Shown: positions 41,300-51,715, counted from the first letter of the stretch. The stretch: 64,000 nucleotides of DNA from an uncultured beta proteobacterium (GCA_903908065.1 CAIVQO010000066.1:1-64000), one strand, 5' to 3'. Translations and numbers: made by a program. The notes: generated by a model not told the origin, from the letters alone.

Positions 41300-42223
41300 A
41301 TGGCGGCGCCGCGGCATTTCCTCCAGCTCAAGGATTTTTCGCGCGAAGAGCTTGATTACGTTTTCGAGCGCTCGCGCATCATCAAGGCCCGCTTCAAGGC
41401 CTACCAGCGCCATTGGCCGCTGCAGGACCGCACGCTGGTGATGATCTTCGAGAAGGCCAGCACGCGCACTCGCCTTTCCTTCGAGGCCGGCATGCACCAG
41501 CTCGGCGGTTCGGCGATCTACCTCAATACGCGCGATTCGCAGCTCGGGCGCGGCGAGCCGGTGGAGGATGCTGCCGAGGTGATCTCGCGCATGAGTGACA
41601 TCGTCATGATTCGCACCTACGAGCAGGCGATCATCGATCGCTTTGCCAGTCATTCGCGGGTGCCGGTAATCAACGGCCTGACCAACGAATACCACCCCTG
41701 CCAGATCCTCGCCGACATCTTCACCTTCATCGAGCACCGCGGCCCGATCCAGGGCCGGACGGTGGCCTGGATCGGCGATTCGAACAATGTTTGCAACACC
41801 TGGCTGCAGGCCGCCGAGGTGTTCGACTTCAAGGTGCGTGTCTCGACGCCGCCCGGTTACGAAGTCGAAGCCGAGCGCGCCGGACTGCACGGCACGGCCC
41901 ACTTCGAGCAGTTTGCCGATCCGATGGAAGCCGTGCGCGGCGCCGATCTGGTGACCACGGACGTCTGGACCTCGATGGGTTTCGAGGCCGAGAACGAGGA
42001 ACGCCTGCGCGACTTCGCCGACTGGCAGGTCGATGCGGACATGATGCGCGCGGCGAAGCCGGATGCGCTGTTCATGCATTGCCTGCCGGCCCATCGCGGC
42101 GAGGAAGTCGCGGCGGAAGTGATCGACGGCCCGCACAGCGTGGTCTGGGACGAGGCGGAAAATCGCCTGCACACGCAAAAGGCATTGATGGAATTCCTGC
42201 TCCTGGGCAGGGTGACTGACTGA
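41300..42223 (+). CDS. argF: Ornithine carbamoyltransferase
   Basis: 307 residues. The carbamoyl-phosphate motif STRTRLSFE is near residue 53. [14 protein letters not shown] and the ornithine motif [11 protein letters not shown] complete the active site. It converts ornithine and carbamoyl phosphate to citrulline. It lies between argD and argG in the same transcript, with two bases to argD and 25 to argG. Confidence 0.97.
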   Translation: MAAPRHFLQLKDFSREELDYVFERSRIIKARFKAYQRHWPLQDRTLVMIFEKASTRTRLSFEAGMHQLGGSAIYLNTRDSQLGRGEPVEDAAEVISRMSDIVMIRTYEQAIIDRFASHSRVPVINGLTNEYHPCQILADIFTFIEHRGPIQGRTVAWIGDSNNVCNTWLQAAEVFDFKVRVSTPPGYEVEAERAGLHGTAHFEQFADPMEAVRGADLVTTDVWTSMGFEAENEERLRDFADWQVDADMMRAAKPDALFMHCLPAHRGEEVAAEVIDGPHSVVWDEAENRLHTQKALMEFLLLGRVTD

Positions 42224-42248
42224 CGAATTTGCACGACGGGAAAACGAA

Positions 42249-43493
<1,245 letters not shown>

Positions 43494-43516
43494 GCGGACG
43501 GGCAGGGTGAGCAACG

Positions 43517-43726
43517 ATGTTCGGCTTTTCCGAGGAGCAGCTGGCGGAATTCGGCATGACCTTCGGCCTCGGGGCCTTCATGCTCTACATGCTGTTCATC
43601 ATCGGCGAGCTGGCCTGGAGCTCCAAGGCCGGCAAGCTCGGCACCTTCGTCCTCTTCTTCGTCCTCTCCTTCGGCATGCTCGGCTTCATTGCCAAATTCA
43701 TCATCCAGAAAATTTGGGGAATCTAA
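43517..43726 (+). CDS. DUF2788 family small membrane protein
   Basis: 69 residues with two membrane helices (about 13-33 and 41-63), negative N-terminus, lysine between the helices. This matches DUF2788, a small family seen in betaproteobacteria and gammaproteobacteria and of unknown function. Its stop is directly followed by the next ATG, so it is coupled to ppnP. Confidence 0.8.
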   Translation: MFGFSEEQLAEFGMTFGLGAFMLYMLFIIGELAWSSKAGKLGTFVLFFVLSFGMLGFIAKFIIQKIWGI

Positions 43727-44050
43727 ATGACAGTGTTGAAAAATGAGTTCGATAACGTCTCCGTGGTCAAGAAGGCCAATGTCTATTTCGACGGCAAGTG
43801 CGTCAGCCATACCGTCCAGTTCGCCGACGGCACCAAGAAGAGCGTCGGCGTGATCCTGCCGGCGACGCTGACCTTCAACACCGGAGCGCCAGAGATCATG
43901 GAAACCGTGGCCGGCGCCTGCCGCTACAAGCTCAAGGGTGAAGACTGGAAGAGCTGCCCGGCCGGAGAGTCGTTCAAGGTGCCGGGCAACTCCAGCTTCG
44001 AGATTGAGGTGACGGGCGAGCCCTACCACTACGTCTGCCACTTCGGTTAA
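43727..44050 (+). CDS. ppnP: Pyrimidine/purine nucleoside phosphorylase (PpnP/YaiE)
   Basis: 107 residues forming one cupin-like domain. [34 protein letters not shown] and [10 protein letters not shown] are the DUF1255/PpnP pattern. In E. coli PpnP phosphorolyses many nucleosides. It starts directly after DUF2788 and ends 14 nt before yajQ; the three genes follow argG in one direction. Confidence 0.9.
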   Translation: MTVLKNEFDNVSVVKKANVYFDGKCVSHTVQFADGTKKSVGVILPATLTFNTGAPEIMETVAGACRYKLKGEDWKSCPAGESFKVPGNSSFEIEVTGEPYHYVCHFG

Positions 44051-44064
44051 GCACGGAGCCCGCC

Positions 44065-44559
44065 ATGCCATCCTTCGACATTTCCTCGGAAGCCGACCTA
44101 GTTGCGCTGAAGAATGCGGTGGACGTCGCCGGGCGCCACATCGGCAATCGCTACGACTTCAAGGGCACCTCGGCCAAGGTCGAGTTGAACGAGAAGGACA
44201 AGACCATCACCCTCCACGGCGATTCCGAATTCCAGCTCGGCCAGATCAAGGACATCCTGTTCCCCGAAATGGAAAAGAAGGAGCGCGAATCGACCAAGCG
44301 CCTCGAGCATGGGGCGGTGCAGACGGTGGGCGGCAACAAGGCCAAGCAGGAACTCAAGATCAAGGTCGGCATCGAGCAGGAACTGGCCAAGACCATCGTC
44401 AAGCTGGTCAAGGACAGCAAGCTCAAGGTGCAGGCCAGCATCCAAGGCGACTCCGTGCGCGTCACCGGGGCCAAGCGCGACCTGCTGCAGGAAGCGATTG
44501 CCCTGGTGAAGAAGTCGGTCACCGACTTTCCCCTGCAGTTCGGCAATTTCCGCGACTGA
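44065..44559 (+). CDS. yajQ: YajQ family nucleotide-binding protein
   Basis: 164 residues of two similar alpha/beta repeats. MPSFDISSEADLVALKNAVD, RYDFKGTSAKVEL and SVRVTGAKRDLLQ are the family signatures. YajQ proteins bind cyclic di-GMP or nucleic acid in some species; the role here is not known. It is last in the argDFG-DUF2788-ppnP-yajQ run. Confidence 0.92.
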   Translation: MPSFDISSEADLVALKNAVDVAGRHIGNRYDFKGTSAKVELNEKDKTITLHGDSEFQLGQIKDILFPEMEKKERESTKRLEHGAVQTVGGNKAKQELKIKVGIEQELAKTIVKLVKDSKLKVQASIQGDSVRVTGAKRDLLQEAIALVKKSVTDFPLQFGNFRD

Positions 44560-44646
44560 AACGCCGTACCGCCATCCGCAGCGGCGAGAAGAGCGCTTTT
44601 TGCTCGACCGCCCTGCTGCGCAGGGGCTTCTTCAGCGCCGACTTTC

Positions 44647-45348
44647 TCAGGCTTTGAGGCCGCGGGTCCAGCGTGCGTAAAGCCGGTCTGCCACGGCGCG
44701 CATTGCAGCGATGCGGCCGTCCATTCCCGCTTGCATTTCCGCCGGCGTCTGCACCGAGGCCGAGGCCGGCACGCCCTCCGCGGCCCAGTGGCCGCACCAG
44801 CTCTCGATCATGGTCGGCGTCATCTCCACGTGGCACTGCATCGCCAGGTGCGGGCCGCGCAGGAAGGCCTGGTTGGTGCAGTGCTCGCTGCCGAGGATGC
44901 GCGTCGCCCCGGGCGGCAGGCTGAAGGTTTCGCCGTGCCAGTGGAAGGCCTCGAAACGGCGGGTGTCGCCCAGCCAGTCGGCCGCTTCGGCTGCGCCAGT
45001 GGCGGCGACTTCGCCCCAGCCGATCTCCTTTACAGGGTTGCGGCCGACCGTACCGCCGAAGGCTTTCGCCATCAGCTGGCCGCCCAGGCAATGGCCGATC
45101 ACCGGAATGCCCGCCGCGTCGGCGGCGCGGATCAGCGCCAGTGCCGCAGGAATCCAGGGCAGCTCATCGTTCACGCTCATCGGCCCGCCCATGAAGCAGA
45201 GCCCGGAAAACTCGGCCGGCGAGGCCGGCGGAAATTCGCCCTCATCGACCTTGAACAGCCGCCAGGGCAGGGATTCGCGGTCGAGGAATGTGGCAAAATA
45301 GCCCGGCCCCTCGCCGGGGCTATGACGAAAGATTGCGATCGGTTTCAT
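44647..45348 (-). CDS. Type 1 glutamine amidotransferase-like protein
   Basis: 233 residues from the ATG at 45348. Class I amidotransferase triad: Cys in GHCLGGQ, His and Glu in CHVEMTPTMIE. FRHSPGEGPGYF starts the fold. The stand-alone type (GuaA-like, YfeJ group) often has unknown substrates. A long open frame upstream is a shadow of the Nudix gene. Its start codon overlaps that of the divergent Nudix gene by two bases. Confidence 0.85.
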   Translation of the reverse strand: MKPIAIFRHSPGEGPGYFATFLDRESLPWRLFKVDEGEFPPASPAEFSGLCFMGGPMSVNDELPWIPAALALIRAADAAGIPVIGHCLGGQLMAKAFGGTVGRNPVKEIGWGEVAATGAAEAADWLGDTRRFEAFHWHGETFSLPPGATRILGSEHCTNQAFLRGPHLAMQCHVEMTPTMIESWCGHWAAEGVPASASVQTPAEMQAGMDGRIAAMRAVADRLYARWTRGLKA

Positions 45349-45976
45349 GCCGGAGTCACTGGAAAACGCAGCCCCGGATTCTAACGGCGGACTAGTGCAG
45401 CTGATGCGACGTCGATTCAGCGAAGGCGTCGTCGCGGGCCCGGTGAGCGAAACTTCGCTGCGCGACGATGGTCGTGCCCTGACGCCCGCCGCGGTGCTGG
45501 TTCCCGTGGTGCAACGACCTACCGGCGCCACCGTGTTGCTGACCCAGCGCACCGCCCACCTGCGCGACCATGCCGGCCAGGTCAGCTTTCCCGGCGGCCG
45601 TTGCGAGGACGACGACGCCTCGCCCGAGGCCACCGCCCTGCGCGAAGCGGAAGAGGAGGTCGGGCTCGACCCGGCGCAGGTCGAGATCCTCGGTCGCCTG
45701 CCCGAGTACCGCACCGGCACCGGCTTCGTCATCACCCCGGTGGTCGGCCTGGTCAAGCCGCCGCTCAACCTCAAGCTCGACGATTTCGAAGTCGCCGAGG
45801 TGTTCGAGCCGCCGCTGGAATTCCTCCTCGACCGCGCCAACCACCAGCGCCAGAGCATCGAAGTGCGCGGCGAGCGCCACGAGTTCTGGGCCATGCCCTG
45901 GCAGGGCTATTTCATCTGGGGCGCCACCGCCGGCATGCTGGTGACCCTGCAACGCTTCCTCGAACCCGGGGTCTGA
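45347..45976 (+). CDS. Nudix hydrolase, CoA pyrophosphatase type (NudL-like)
   Basis: 209 residues. The UPF0035 pattern LTQRTAHLRDHAGQVSFPGG and the Nudix box core TALREAEEEVGL match CoA pyrophosphatases, which cleave CoA to phosphopantetheine and ADP. The first ATG (45347) makes its start overlap the divergent gene; an internal ATG at 45404 is a possible alternative. A GTG-started CobD-like gene begins five bases after it. Confidence 0.88.
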   Translation: MPESLENAAPDSNGGLVQLMRRRFSEGVVAGPVSETSLRDDGRALTPAAVLVPVVQRPTGATVLLTQRTAHLRDHAGQVSFPGGRCEDDDASPEATALREAEEEVGLDPAQVEILGRLPEYRTGTGFVITPVVGLVKPPLNLKLDDFEVAEVFEPPLEFLLDRANHQRQSIEVRGERHEFWAMPWQGYFIWGATAGMLVTLQRFLEPGV

Positions 45977-45980
45977 AACC

Positions 45981-46916
45981 GTGACCTTGTTTGCGATCAT
46001 CGTCGCGCTGGTCCTCGAGCAAATCCATGCGCTGCCGATCGACAGCGCGGTGCGCCGCCCGATCGCGCGCCTGGCGGCGGTGCTGGAAGAAAAGTTCAAC
46101 GACGGCGGGCGCCACCATGGCGCTCTGGCCTGGGGGCTGGGCGCCGCGCTGCCGGCGACGCTGCTGTCGCTCGCCCATGCCCTGCTGTGGCATTTCCAGC
46201 CGCTCGCCGCGCTCCTTTTGGGGATAGCCACGCTCTACCTGACGGTGGGCTTCCGCCAGTTCAGCCATTTCTTCACCGGCATCCATCTCGCCCTTCGCCA
46301 GGGCGAACTCGACGAAGCGCGGCGCCTGCTCGCCGAATGGCGCGGCCGTTCTGGCGACCGCCTGAGCAGCGGCGACATCGCCCGCCTGGCGATCGAGCAG
46401 GCGCTACTCGATTCGCATCGCCATGTCTTTGCGCCGCTGCTGTGGTTTGCCGTGCTGGGGCCGGCCGGGGCCTTGTTCTATCGCCTGGCCCACGGGCTCG
46501 ACCAGCACTGGGGCCGGCGCAGCGAGGCCGAGTTCGGCGAATTCGGGCTGTTTGCCCGCCAGGCCTTCCATTTCATCGACTGGGTGCCGATCCGCGTCAC
46601 TGCCGCCTCATTCGCCGTGGTCGGCGATTTCGAGGGCGCGGCCCATTGCTGGCGGACGCAGGCTGTAAGCTGGCCGGAAGCTGGCTCCGGTATACTGCTG
46701 GCCAGTGGCGCCGGGGCACTCGGCGTGCGCCTGGGCATGCCGGTGCACGATTCGGTTCTCGAGACGGGTGAGCATTCTGATCGCCCCGAGCTGGGGTTGG
46801 GTGAAGATGCCGACCCCGATTTCATGCAGAGCACGATAGGCCTCGTCTGGCGCAGTCTGGTGCTCGGTTTGCTGGTGCTGGCCCTGATCTGGGTTTCCGG
46901 ATGGGTTGGCGGTTGA
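45981..46916 (+). CDS. CobD/CbiB family membrane protein
   Basis: 311 residues from a GTG. Four or more membrane helices, cytosolic loops rich in Arg, and the FHFIDWVPIRVTAASFAVVGDFEGA segment like the CobD signature DWIPARLTA. CobD/CbiB is adenosylcobinamide-phosphate synthase; however, this short form without other cob genes is common in betaproteobacteria and its activity is not proven. The Nudix gene upstream is tightly spaced. Confidence 0.8.
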   Translation: MTLFAIIVALVLEQIHALPIDSAVRRPIARLAAVLEEKFNDGGRHHGALAWGLGAALPATLLSLAHALLWHFQPLAALLLGIATLYLTVGFRQFSHFFTGIHLALRQGELDEARRLLAEWRGRSGDRLSSGDIARLAIEQALLDSHRHVFAPLLWFAVLGPAGALFYRLAHGLDQHWGRRSEAEFGEFGLFARQAFHFIDWVPIRVTAASFAVVGDFEGAAHCWRTQAVSWPEAGSGILLASGAGALGVRLGMPVHDSVLETGEHSDRPELGLGEDADPDFMQSTIGLVWRSLVLGLLVLALIWVSGWVGG

Positions 46917-46941
46917 TACTTGAAAACAGGAGTTTTACGTA

Positions 46942-48129
46942 ATGGCTGACAAGAGAGAAGTCGTAGTACTGAGCGCCGCGCGTTCCGCGGTTGGCACCTT
47001 CGGCGGCACGCTCGCCGGCATGGAACCGGCCGATCTGGGCGGCTTGGTGATCAAGGAGGCCATCGCCCGTTCCGGCGTCGACCCCAAGGCCATCACCTTC
47101 GCCACCGTCGGCAACGTGATCCCCACCGAATCGCGCTATGCCTACGTGGCGCGCAACGCCACCATCCAGGGCGGCATGACCATGGATTCCGTCACCTTCG
47201 CGGTGAACCGCCTGTGCGGCTCGGCCCAGCAGGCCGTGGTCAGCTCGGCGCAGGCCATCCTGCTCGGCGATGCCGATTTCGCCATCGGCGGCGGCGTCGA
47301 GTCCATGTCGCGCGGCGCCTACCTGTCCCCCGCGATGCGTTCTGGCGCGCGCATGGGCGACACCAAGATGATCGACGCCATGGTCGCGGCGCTGACCGAC
47401 CCCTTCGGCGTTGGCCACATGGGCATCACCGCCGAGAACCTGGCCAAGAAGCACGGCTTCACGCGTGAGCAGCAGGATGAGTTCGCCTGCGAATCGCAGC
47501 GCCGCGCCGCCGCCGCCATCGCCGCCGGCTACTTCAAGGAACAGATCGTCCCGATCACCATCAAGGGCCGCAAGGGCGACGTGGTGTTCGACACCGACGA
47601 GCACGTCAAGGCCAACACCACCATGGAAACCCTGGCCAAGATGAAGCCCGCCTTCGACAAGGCCGGTACCGTCACCGCCGGCAATGCTTCCGGCATTAAC
47701 GACGGCGCTGCCTTCCTGGTGCTGGCCGACGCCGCCAAGGCCGCTGCCGGCGGCCACAAGGCGATGGCCCGCCTGGTTGCCTACGGCATTGGCGGCGTGC
47801 CCAACGACGTCATGGGCGAAGGCCCGATCCCCTCCACGCGCATCGCGCTGGCCAAAGCCGGCCTGAAGATCGAGGACATCGGCGTGGTCGAGTCCAACGA
47901 AGCCTTCGCCGCCCAGTCGCTGTCCGTCGCCAAGGTGCTCGGCCTCGATCCGGCCAAGACCAACCCGAACGGCGGCGCCATCGCCATCGGCCACCCGATC
48001 GGTGCTTCCGGCGGCGTGATCATCACCAAGGCTCTCTACGAAGCCAAGCGCGTCGGCAGCAAGTACTGCCTCGCCACCATGTGCATCGGCGGCGGCCAGG
48101 GCATCACCACGATCTGGGAAATGATCTAA
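46942..48129 (+). CDS. Acetyl-CoA acetyltransferase (thiolase)
   Basis: 395 residues. Active-site Cys92 in NRLCGSA, His351 in GHPIGASG and Cys381 in CIGGGQG. Biosynthetic-type loop lengths suggest acetyl-CoA C-acetyltransferase (PhaA-like) condensing two acetyl-CoA, but degradation is possible. It is alone, with its own GGAGT site and a strong terminator, away from the catabolic operon at 55-64 kb. Confidence 0.93.
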   Translation: MADKREVVVLSAARSAVGTFGGTLAGMEPADLGGLVIKEAIARSGVDPKAITFATVGNVIPTESRYAYVARNATIQGGMTMDSVTFAVNRLCGSAQQAVVSSAQAILLGDADFAIGGGVESMSRGAYLSPAMRSGARMGDTKMIDAMVAALTDPFGVGHMGITAENLAKKHGFTREQQDEFACESQRRAAAAIAAGYFKEQIVPITIKGRKGDVVFDTDEHVKANTTMETLAKMKPAFDKAGTVTAGNASGINDGAAFLVLADAAKAAAGGHKAMARLVAYGIGGVPNDVMGEGPIPSTRIALAKAGLKIEDIGVVESNEAFAAQSLSVAKVLGLDPAKTNPNGGAIAIGHPIGASGGVIITKALYEAKRVGSKYCLATMCIGGGQGITTIWEMI

Positions 48130-48150
48130 GCAGCGCCTTCCCGCATCGAC

Positions 48151-48177
48151 AAAAAGCCCGGCTTCGGCCGGGCTTTT
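48151..48177 (+). terminator. Intrinsic terminator after the thiolase
   Basis: AAAAAGCCCGGC, TTCG, GCCGGGCTTTTT. Perfect stem, A-run and T-run make it bidirectional. Confidence 0.92.
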
Positions 48178-48194
48178 TGCTTTTGGGCGTTGCC

Positions 48195-48220
48195 TCGCCG
48201 TGTCGCCAGCGCCGACTTTC
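48195..48220 (+). repeat. Dispersed 26-nt repeat, copy 2
   Basis: Used as reference copy: CGCCGTGT, CGCCA, GCGCCGACTTTC. It ends in the stop codon of the aldo/keto reductase. Confidence 0.75.
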
Positions 48221-49124
48221 AGAACCCCGCCATACGCGCCAGCGCCTTCTGTTCGGCGAGGTCGGGCAGGGGGCCGATGCCCGCCGCCATGTTGTCTTCC
48301 AGGTGCTCGAGCTTGCTGCTCGCCGGAATAGCGCAGGTCACCGCCGGATGAGCGAGTATCCAGCGCAGGAACAGTTGCGCCCAGCTGCGGCAGCCGTGGT
48401 TCGCCGCCTCGGCCGGCAGCGTCCGGCCCTTGACGCGGCCGAACAGCGCGCCCTCGGCAAACGGCCGGTTGGCGATCACCGCCACGCCGCGCTCGGCCGC
48501 CAGCGGCAACAGGCGTTGCGCCGCCTCTTGTTCCAGCAGCGAGTAGTTGATCTGCAGGAAGTCGAGCCGTTCCCTGCGCAGCACGGCCTCGACCTCGGCA
48601 TGGGCGCTCGCCGCGTAGTGGGAAATGCCGATGTAGCGGATGCGTCCCTCGGCCTGCCACGCGCGCAGCGCGGGCAGGTGCGTGCGCCAGTCGACCAGGT
48701 TGTGGATCTGCATCAGCTCGATGCGCGGCGTCTGCAGCCGGCGCAGCGATTCGGCCATCTGTGCCAGGCCCTCGGCGCGGCCCTGGGTCCATACCTTGGT
48801 GGCGAGGAACAGGCGTTCGCGCATGCCTTGCCCCGCCGCCAGGCCACCCAGCACCGACTCGGCGCGGCCATACATCGGGCTGCTGTCGACCACCGTTCCG
48901 CCCAGCTGCGCAAAGCGCGCCAGGACGCGACCGAGCGCGCCGCGCGCCGCGTCGTCGGCGCCGACATCGAAGGTTTGCCAGGTGCCGAGGCCGATCACCG
49001 GCAGGCGCCGTCCGTCGGCCGGGATCGGCCGATGCGCCGGTGTCGCGCCGGAGCGGGCGGAAGGCATCACGGCCAGCGCAGGCAGTGCGAGGGCAGCGGC
49101 AAGGAAGTGGCGACGGATGGGCAC
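48219..49124 (-). CDS. Exported aldo/keto reductase (Tat signal)
   Basis: 301 residues from a GTG that overlaps the MAPEG stop (TAGTG). The N-terminus (PIRRHFLAAALALPALA) looks like a twin-arginine signal. Aldo/keto reductase tetrad: Asp and Tyr in VVDSSPMYGRAES, Lys in ATKVW, His in MQIHNL. It is an NADPH-dependent reductase of carbonyls; if exported via Tat, cofactor would be carried folded. Substrate unknown. A fragment of a related gene exists at 51675. Confidence 0.85.
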   Translation of the reverse strand: MPIRRHFLAAALALPALAVMPSARSGATPAHRPIPADGRRLPVIGLGTWQTFDVGADDAARGALGRVLARFAQLGGTVVDSSPMYGRAESVLGGLAAGQGMRERLFLATKVWTQGRAEGLAQMAESLRRLQTPRIELMQIHNLVDWRTHLPALRAWQAEGRIRYIGISHYAASAHAEVEAVLRRERLDFLQINYSLLEQEAAQRLLPLAAERGVAVIANRPFAEGALFGRVKGRTLPAEAANHGCRSWAQLFLRWILAHPAVTCAIPASSKLEHLEDNMAAGIGPLPDLAEQKALARMAGF

Positions 49125-49531
49125 TAGGAACGGATCAGCGCCACCGCCCAGTGGATGCCGATGCCGACCTGGATGGCAAAGGCGGCAAACCGCAGGGTCA
49201 CGGCGCGCTCCGCAAGCGATGCCATATGAATCGCCGACTGGATCACGCGGGCGCCGAGCAGGACGGGGGCCAGCGGATCGGTGATTGCCGCGCGATCGGC
49301 AAGCACCGCGACCAGCATCAGTCCGCCAAAAATCGGCAGGCCCTCCAGGCAGTTGGCGTGCGCCCGGGCGAGCCGCTGCATGAAGGGCGAGAGATTGCCG
49401 TTGTCCGGCTGGAAGCCGTTGGCGGGAACGGTGCCGGTCAGCACCAGCCAGGAACGGATCAGCTCCATCAGGACCAGGAGGGACAAGGTCCAGGCGATGA
49501 ATCCGAGTAGGGACGTCAGCGTGGCGTTCAT
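49124..49531 (-). CDS. MAPEG family membrane protein
   Basis: 135 residues, four membrane helices. RAHANCLEGLPIF and GARVIQSAIHMAS are the MAPEG signature with the Arg and Asn. The family includes glutathione transferases and unknown bacterial proteins. Its stop overlaps the reductase start, so the two are cotranscribed. Confidence 0.87.
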   Translation of the reverse strand: MNATLTSLLGFIAWTLSLLVLMELIRSWLVLTGTVPANGFQPDNGNLSPFMQRLARAHANCLEGLPIFGGLMLVAVLADRAAITDPLAPVLLGARVIQSAIHMASLAERAVTLRFAAFAIQVGIGIHWAVALIRS

Positions 49532-49694
49532 GCAATCCTCCTGCGGGTGATCGAGCGAGGGCAGTGTTCCGGCGCGCTGCGCGGCGGCAGGCCGGGACCG
49601 ACATTATCGCGCAGGGTGGCGCGGGGCCGGCGAGGATCGGGTTCGCCCGCGCGACGTAATTGACTCGGCTCCGGCAGCCGTCGATACTCCCGCT

Positions 49695-49720
49695 TCGCCG
49701 TGCCGTCGGCACCGACTTTT
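49695..49720 (+). repeat. Dispersed 26-nt repeat, copy 3
   Basis: 21 of 26 positions match copy 2, with the ends CGCCGTG and CCGACTTT conserved. It precedes the CBS gene. Copy 4, in opposite orientation, follows that gene. Confidence 0.6.
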
Positions 49721-49755
49721 GGGCGCGGCGCTTGACCGTCGAGGAGCGGGTAAAT

Positions 49756-50946
49756 ATGGATACCAACGACAAGCCGATTTCGGAATTGATGACGCGCACG
49801 GTGTGCGAAGTGCCGACCGACTGGTCGGCGGAGCAGATCCTCGAAAAGATGCAAGCGATGTCGGTCAGCTCGGTGCTGGTCGTGGAGGAACGGCTGACCC
49901 TGGGCATCATCACCGAGCGCGACGTGGTGCGCAACCTGCACCGCAAGGGCGGCCTGAAAGGCCTGGGTTGCACCGACCTGATGCAGGCACCGGTGGTCAC
50001 CGTGGAGCAGACCGAAAACTGCCTCGACGTGTATCACCTGATGGACGGCCGACGCATCCGCCACGTTGCGGTGACCGATGCCGAGGGCCTGCTGGTCGGC
50101 ATCGTCAGCGAGAGCGACATCCTGCGCGATTTCGGCGTCGAGCATTACATGCGCTTCAAGGACGTCGGCGGCGCCATGTCGGTGGACGTGATCCTGCTGC
50201 CGGAGACGGCCACCGTGGGCGAGGCCGTGGCCCTGATGGACGAGCGGCGCCAGAGCTGCGTGTTCGCCGTCGATGCCGGGCGCCGTCCGCTGGGCGTGCT
50301 TACCGAGCGCGACATTGTTCGCCTGTGTCATCTGCACGACGATCCGCAGGGGCTGACCCTGGCCACGACCATGCACAGCCCGGTGCGCACCACGCATCGC
50401 GATGCCCTGCTGCACGATGTGGTGCAATCGATGGATGCCGCGCACATCCGCCGCCTGGCCGTGGTGGACAGCGAGGGCGGCGTGTGCGGCGTGCTGACCC
50501 ATCACGAGGTGGTGCACGGCCTCGAAGGCCAGTATGTGAGCTACCTCAAGGACATGATCCAGGAGCAGGAAAAGGTGCTCGAAAGCCGCCAGGTGGCGGT
50601 CAGCGAAAAGCGCCTGCTGGAGAACATCCTGCGTTCCGCGGTGGGGACGGCGGTGATCGCCGCCGACCTCGATGGCCGCGTCAGCTATTGCAGCCCGGCG
50701 GTGGCGGCAATGGACAAGCTGCAGGTCTTTGCCGCGCCGGACTGCGACCTGCGCCAGGCCTTGGCGACGCTGGGCTGGCCCGAGGCCAGCGAACTGCTGA
50801 CGCCGCAGGCCCTCGCCAACGGGCGCCTGCACGTGCAACTGCTGGCATGGATGGCCGAGGGCAAATCGGCCCATGCCGAGCTGCAGGTTTCGCTGCTGGT
50901 GGACGACAAGAACCAGGCCCAGGGCTACCTGCTGCTGGTGCGCTGA
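49756..50946 (+). CDS. Multi-CBS domain protein with PAS-like C-terminus
   Basis: 396 residues from the ATG at 49756 (AGGAG upstream). Four CBS repeats in two Bateman pairs cover about 1-265: the repeat wording SELMTRTVCEVPTDWSAEQI, TDLMQAPVVTVE, AMSVDVILLPETATV and MHSPVRTTHRDALL marks each unit. A helical segment (VSYLKDMIQEQEKVLESRQ) links to a PAS-like C-terminus. CBS domains bind adenosine nucleotides. No output catalytic domain; a sensory role is likely but the target is unknown. Confidence 0.85.
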   Translation: MDTNDKPISELMTRTVCEVPTDWSAEQILEKMQAMSVSSVLVVEERLTLGIITERDVVRNLHRKGGLKGLGCTDLMQAPVVTVEQTENCLDVYHLMDGRRIRHVAVTDAEGLLVGIVSESDILRDFGVEHYMRFKDVGGAMSVDVILLPETATVGEAVALMDERRQSCVFAVDAGRRPLGVLTERDIVRLCHLHDDPQGLTLATTMHSPVRTTHRDALLHDVVQSMDAAHIRRLAVVDSEGGVCGVLTHHEVVHGLEGQYVSYLKDMIQEQEKVLESRQVAVSEKRLLENILRSAVGTAVIAADLDGRVSYCSPAVAAMDKLQVFAAPDCDLRQALATLGWPEASELLTPQALANGRLHVQLLAWMAEGKSAHAELQVSLLVDDKNQAQGYLLLVR

Positions 50947-50956
50947 AACCCGCGCC

Positions 50957-50982
50957 GAAAGTCGGCGCCGGGCACACGGCGA
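50957..50982 (-). repeat. Dispersed 26-nt repeat, copy 4
   Basis: Minus-strand copy, 23 of 26 matching copy 2. It lies ten bases after the CBS stop. Confidence 0.65.
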
Positions 50983-51075
50983 ATCAACTAATTCCTGGAG
51001 ATCGGCAAAGTCATCGGGCCTCGATGAATTGCGCCCGGTGCCACACCGTTCGCGCAGGCCCGCTGGGCGGCCATG

Positions 51076-51582
51076 TCAGCCCGTGGCCTGGAATGCCGGA
51101 TGGAACTGCACATTGCCGCGGGCCGAGGACGCACCAAGGGCCAACGAGAGCACGTACTCCTGGGGTACGCCCTCAAGCACGAGCGCCGGGTTGCTGGCAA
51201 ACCCGAAGCGGCTGTAGAACGAAGGATCACCGACGAGAACACAGCCCTTCGCGCCCAGGCTGCGCAGTTCGGCGAGTCCCCTCTCCATAAGCGCGCGGCC
51301 AACGCCACGCCGCTGGCATTTGGGCTCGACGGAGATGGGGCCCAGCCCATACCAGCCAGCGGCACCATCGCTGATGCCTACCGGCGAAAGGGCGATATGC
51401 CCGATGACGCGGCCGTCCTCTTCGGCAACCAGGGAAACCGAGAGCGCATGATCCGCCCGCAGGGCGCGAATGATGAACTGCTCGGTCTGCTGGCTGTAAG
51501 GGTGGGACAGGAAGGCGCGGCGCGTGAGCTGCTCGATTGGGTCTTCGTCAGAAGGTGCTTCGGGGCGGATCGTGGTGGGCAT
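51076..51582 (-). CDS. GNAT family N-acetyltransferase
   Basis: 168 residues from the ATG at 51582; an ATG eight codons upstream is the other choice. Acetyl-CoA motif A is in GLGPISVEPKCQRRGVGRALM, motif B in YSRFGFASNPALV. The N-terminal IRPEAPSDEDPIEQLTRRAF fits YhbS-like acetyltransferases. Substrate unknown. The longer upstream frame runs into an aldo/keto reductase remnant and is not part of the gene. Confidence 0.85.
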   Translation of the reverse strand: MPTTIRPEAPSDEDPIEQLTRRAFLSHPYSQQTEQFIIRALRADHALSVSLVAEEDGRVIGHIALSPVGISDGAAGWYGLGPISVEPKCQRRGVGRALMERGLAELRSLGAKGCVLVGDPSFYSRFGFASNPALVLEGVPQEYVLSLALGASSARGNVQFHPAFQATG

Positions 51583-51674
51583 GGGGTAGCGGGCCAAGGT
51601 ATGCATTTGCTCTACTATGCCCCCAAGACGCATAGGCGTCCAGCCATGCGCCAGGAGGCCGAACCTGGAGCTGG

Positions 51675-51715
51675 CCGACTCGGTGCGGCCGTACATCGGG
51701 CGGCTGTCGACCACC
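51675..51715 (-). pseudogene. 41-nt remnant of an aldo/keto reductase gene
   Basis: 41 bases match 48854-48894 of the aldo/keto reductase with three mismatches, in the same strand. They encode the VVDSxPMYGRxES motif, the most conserved part of the enzyme. Similarity stops on both sides, so it is a fragment, not a gene. Confidence 0.6.

Noticed and set aside
49719-51290. 523-codon plus-strand frame across the CBS gene
   Set aside because: Arg/Gly/Ala-rich frame-shifted shadow of the CBS gene; no start signal or domain.
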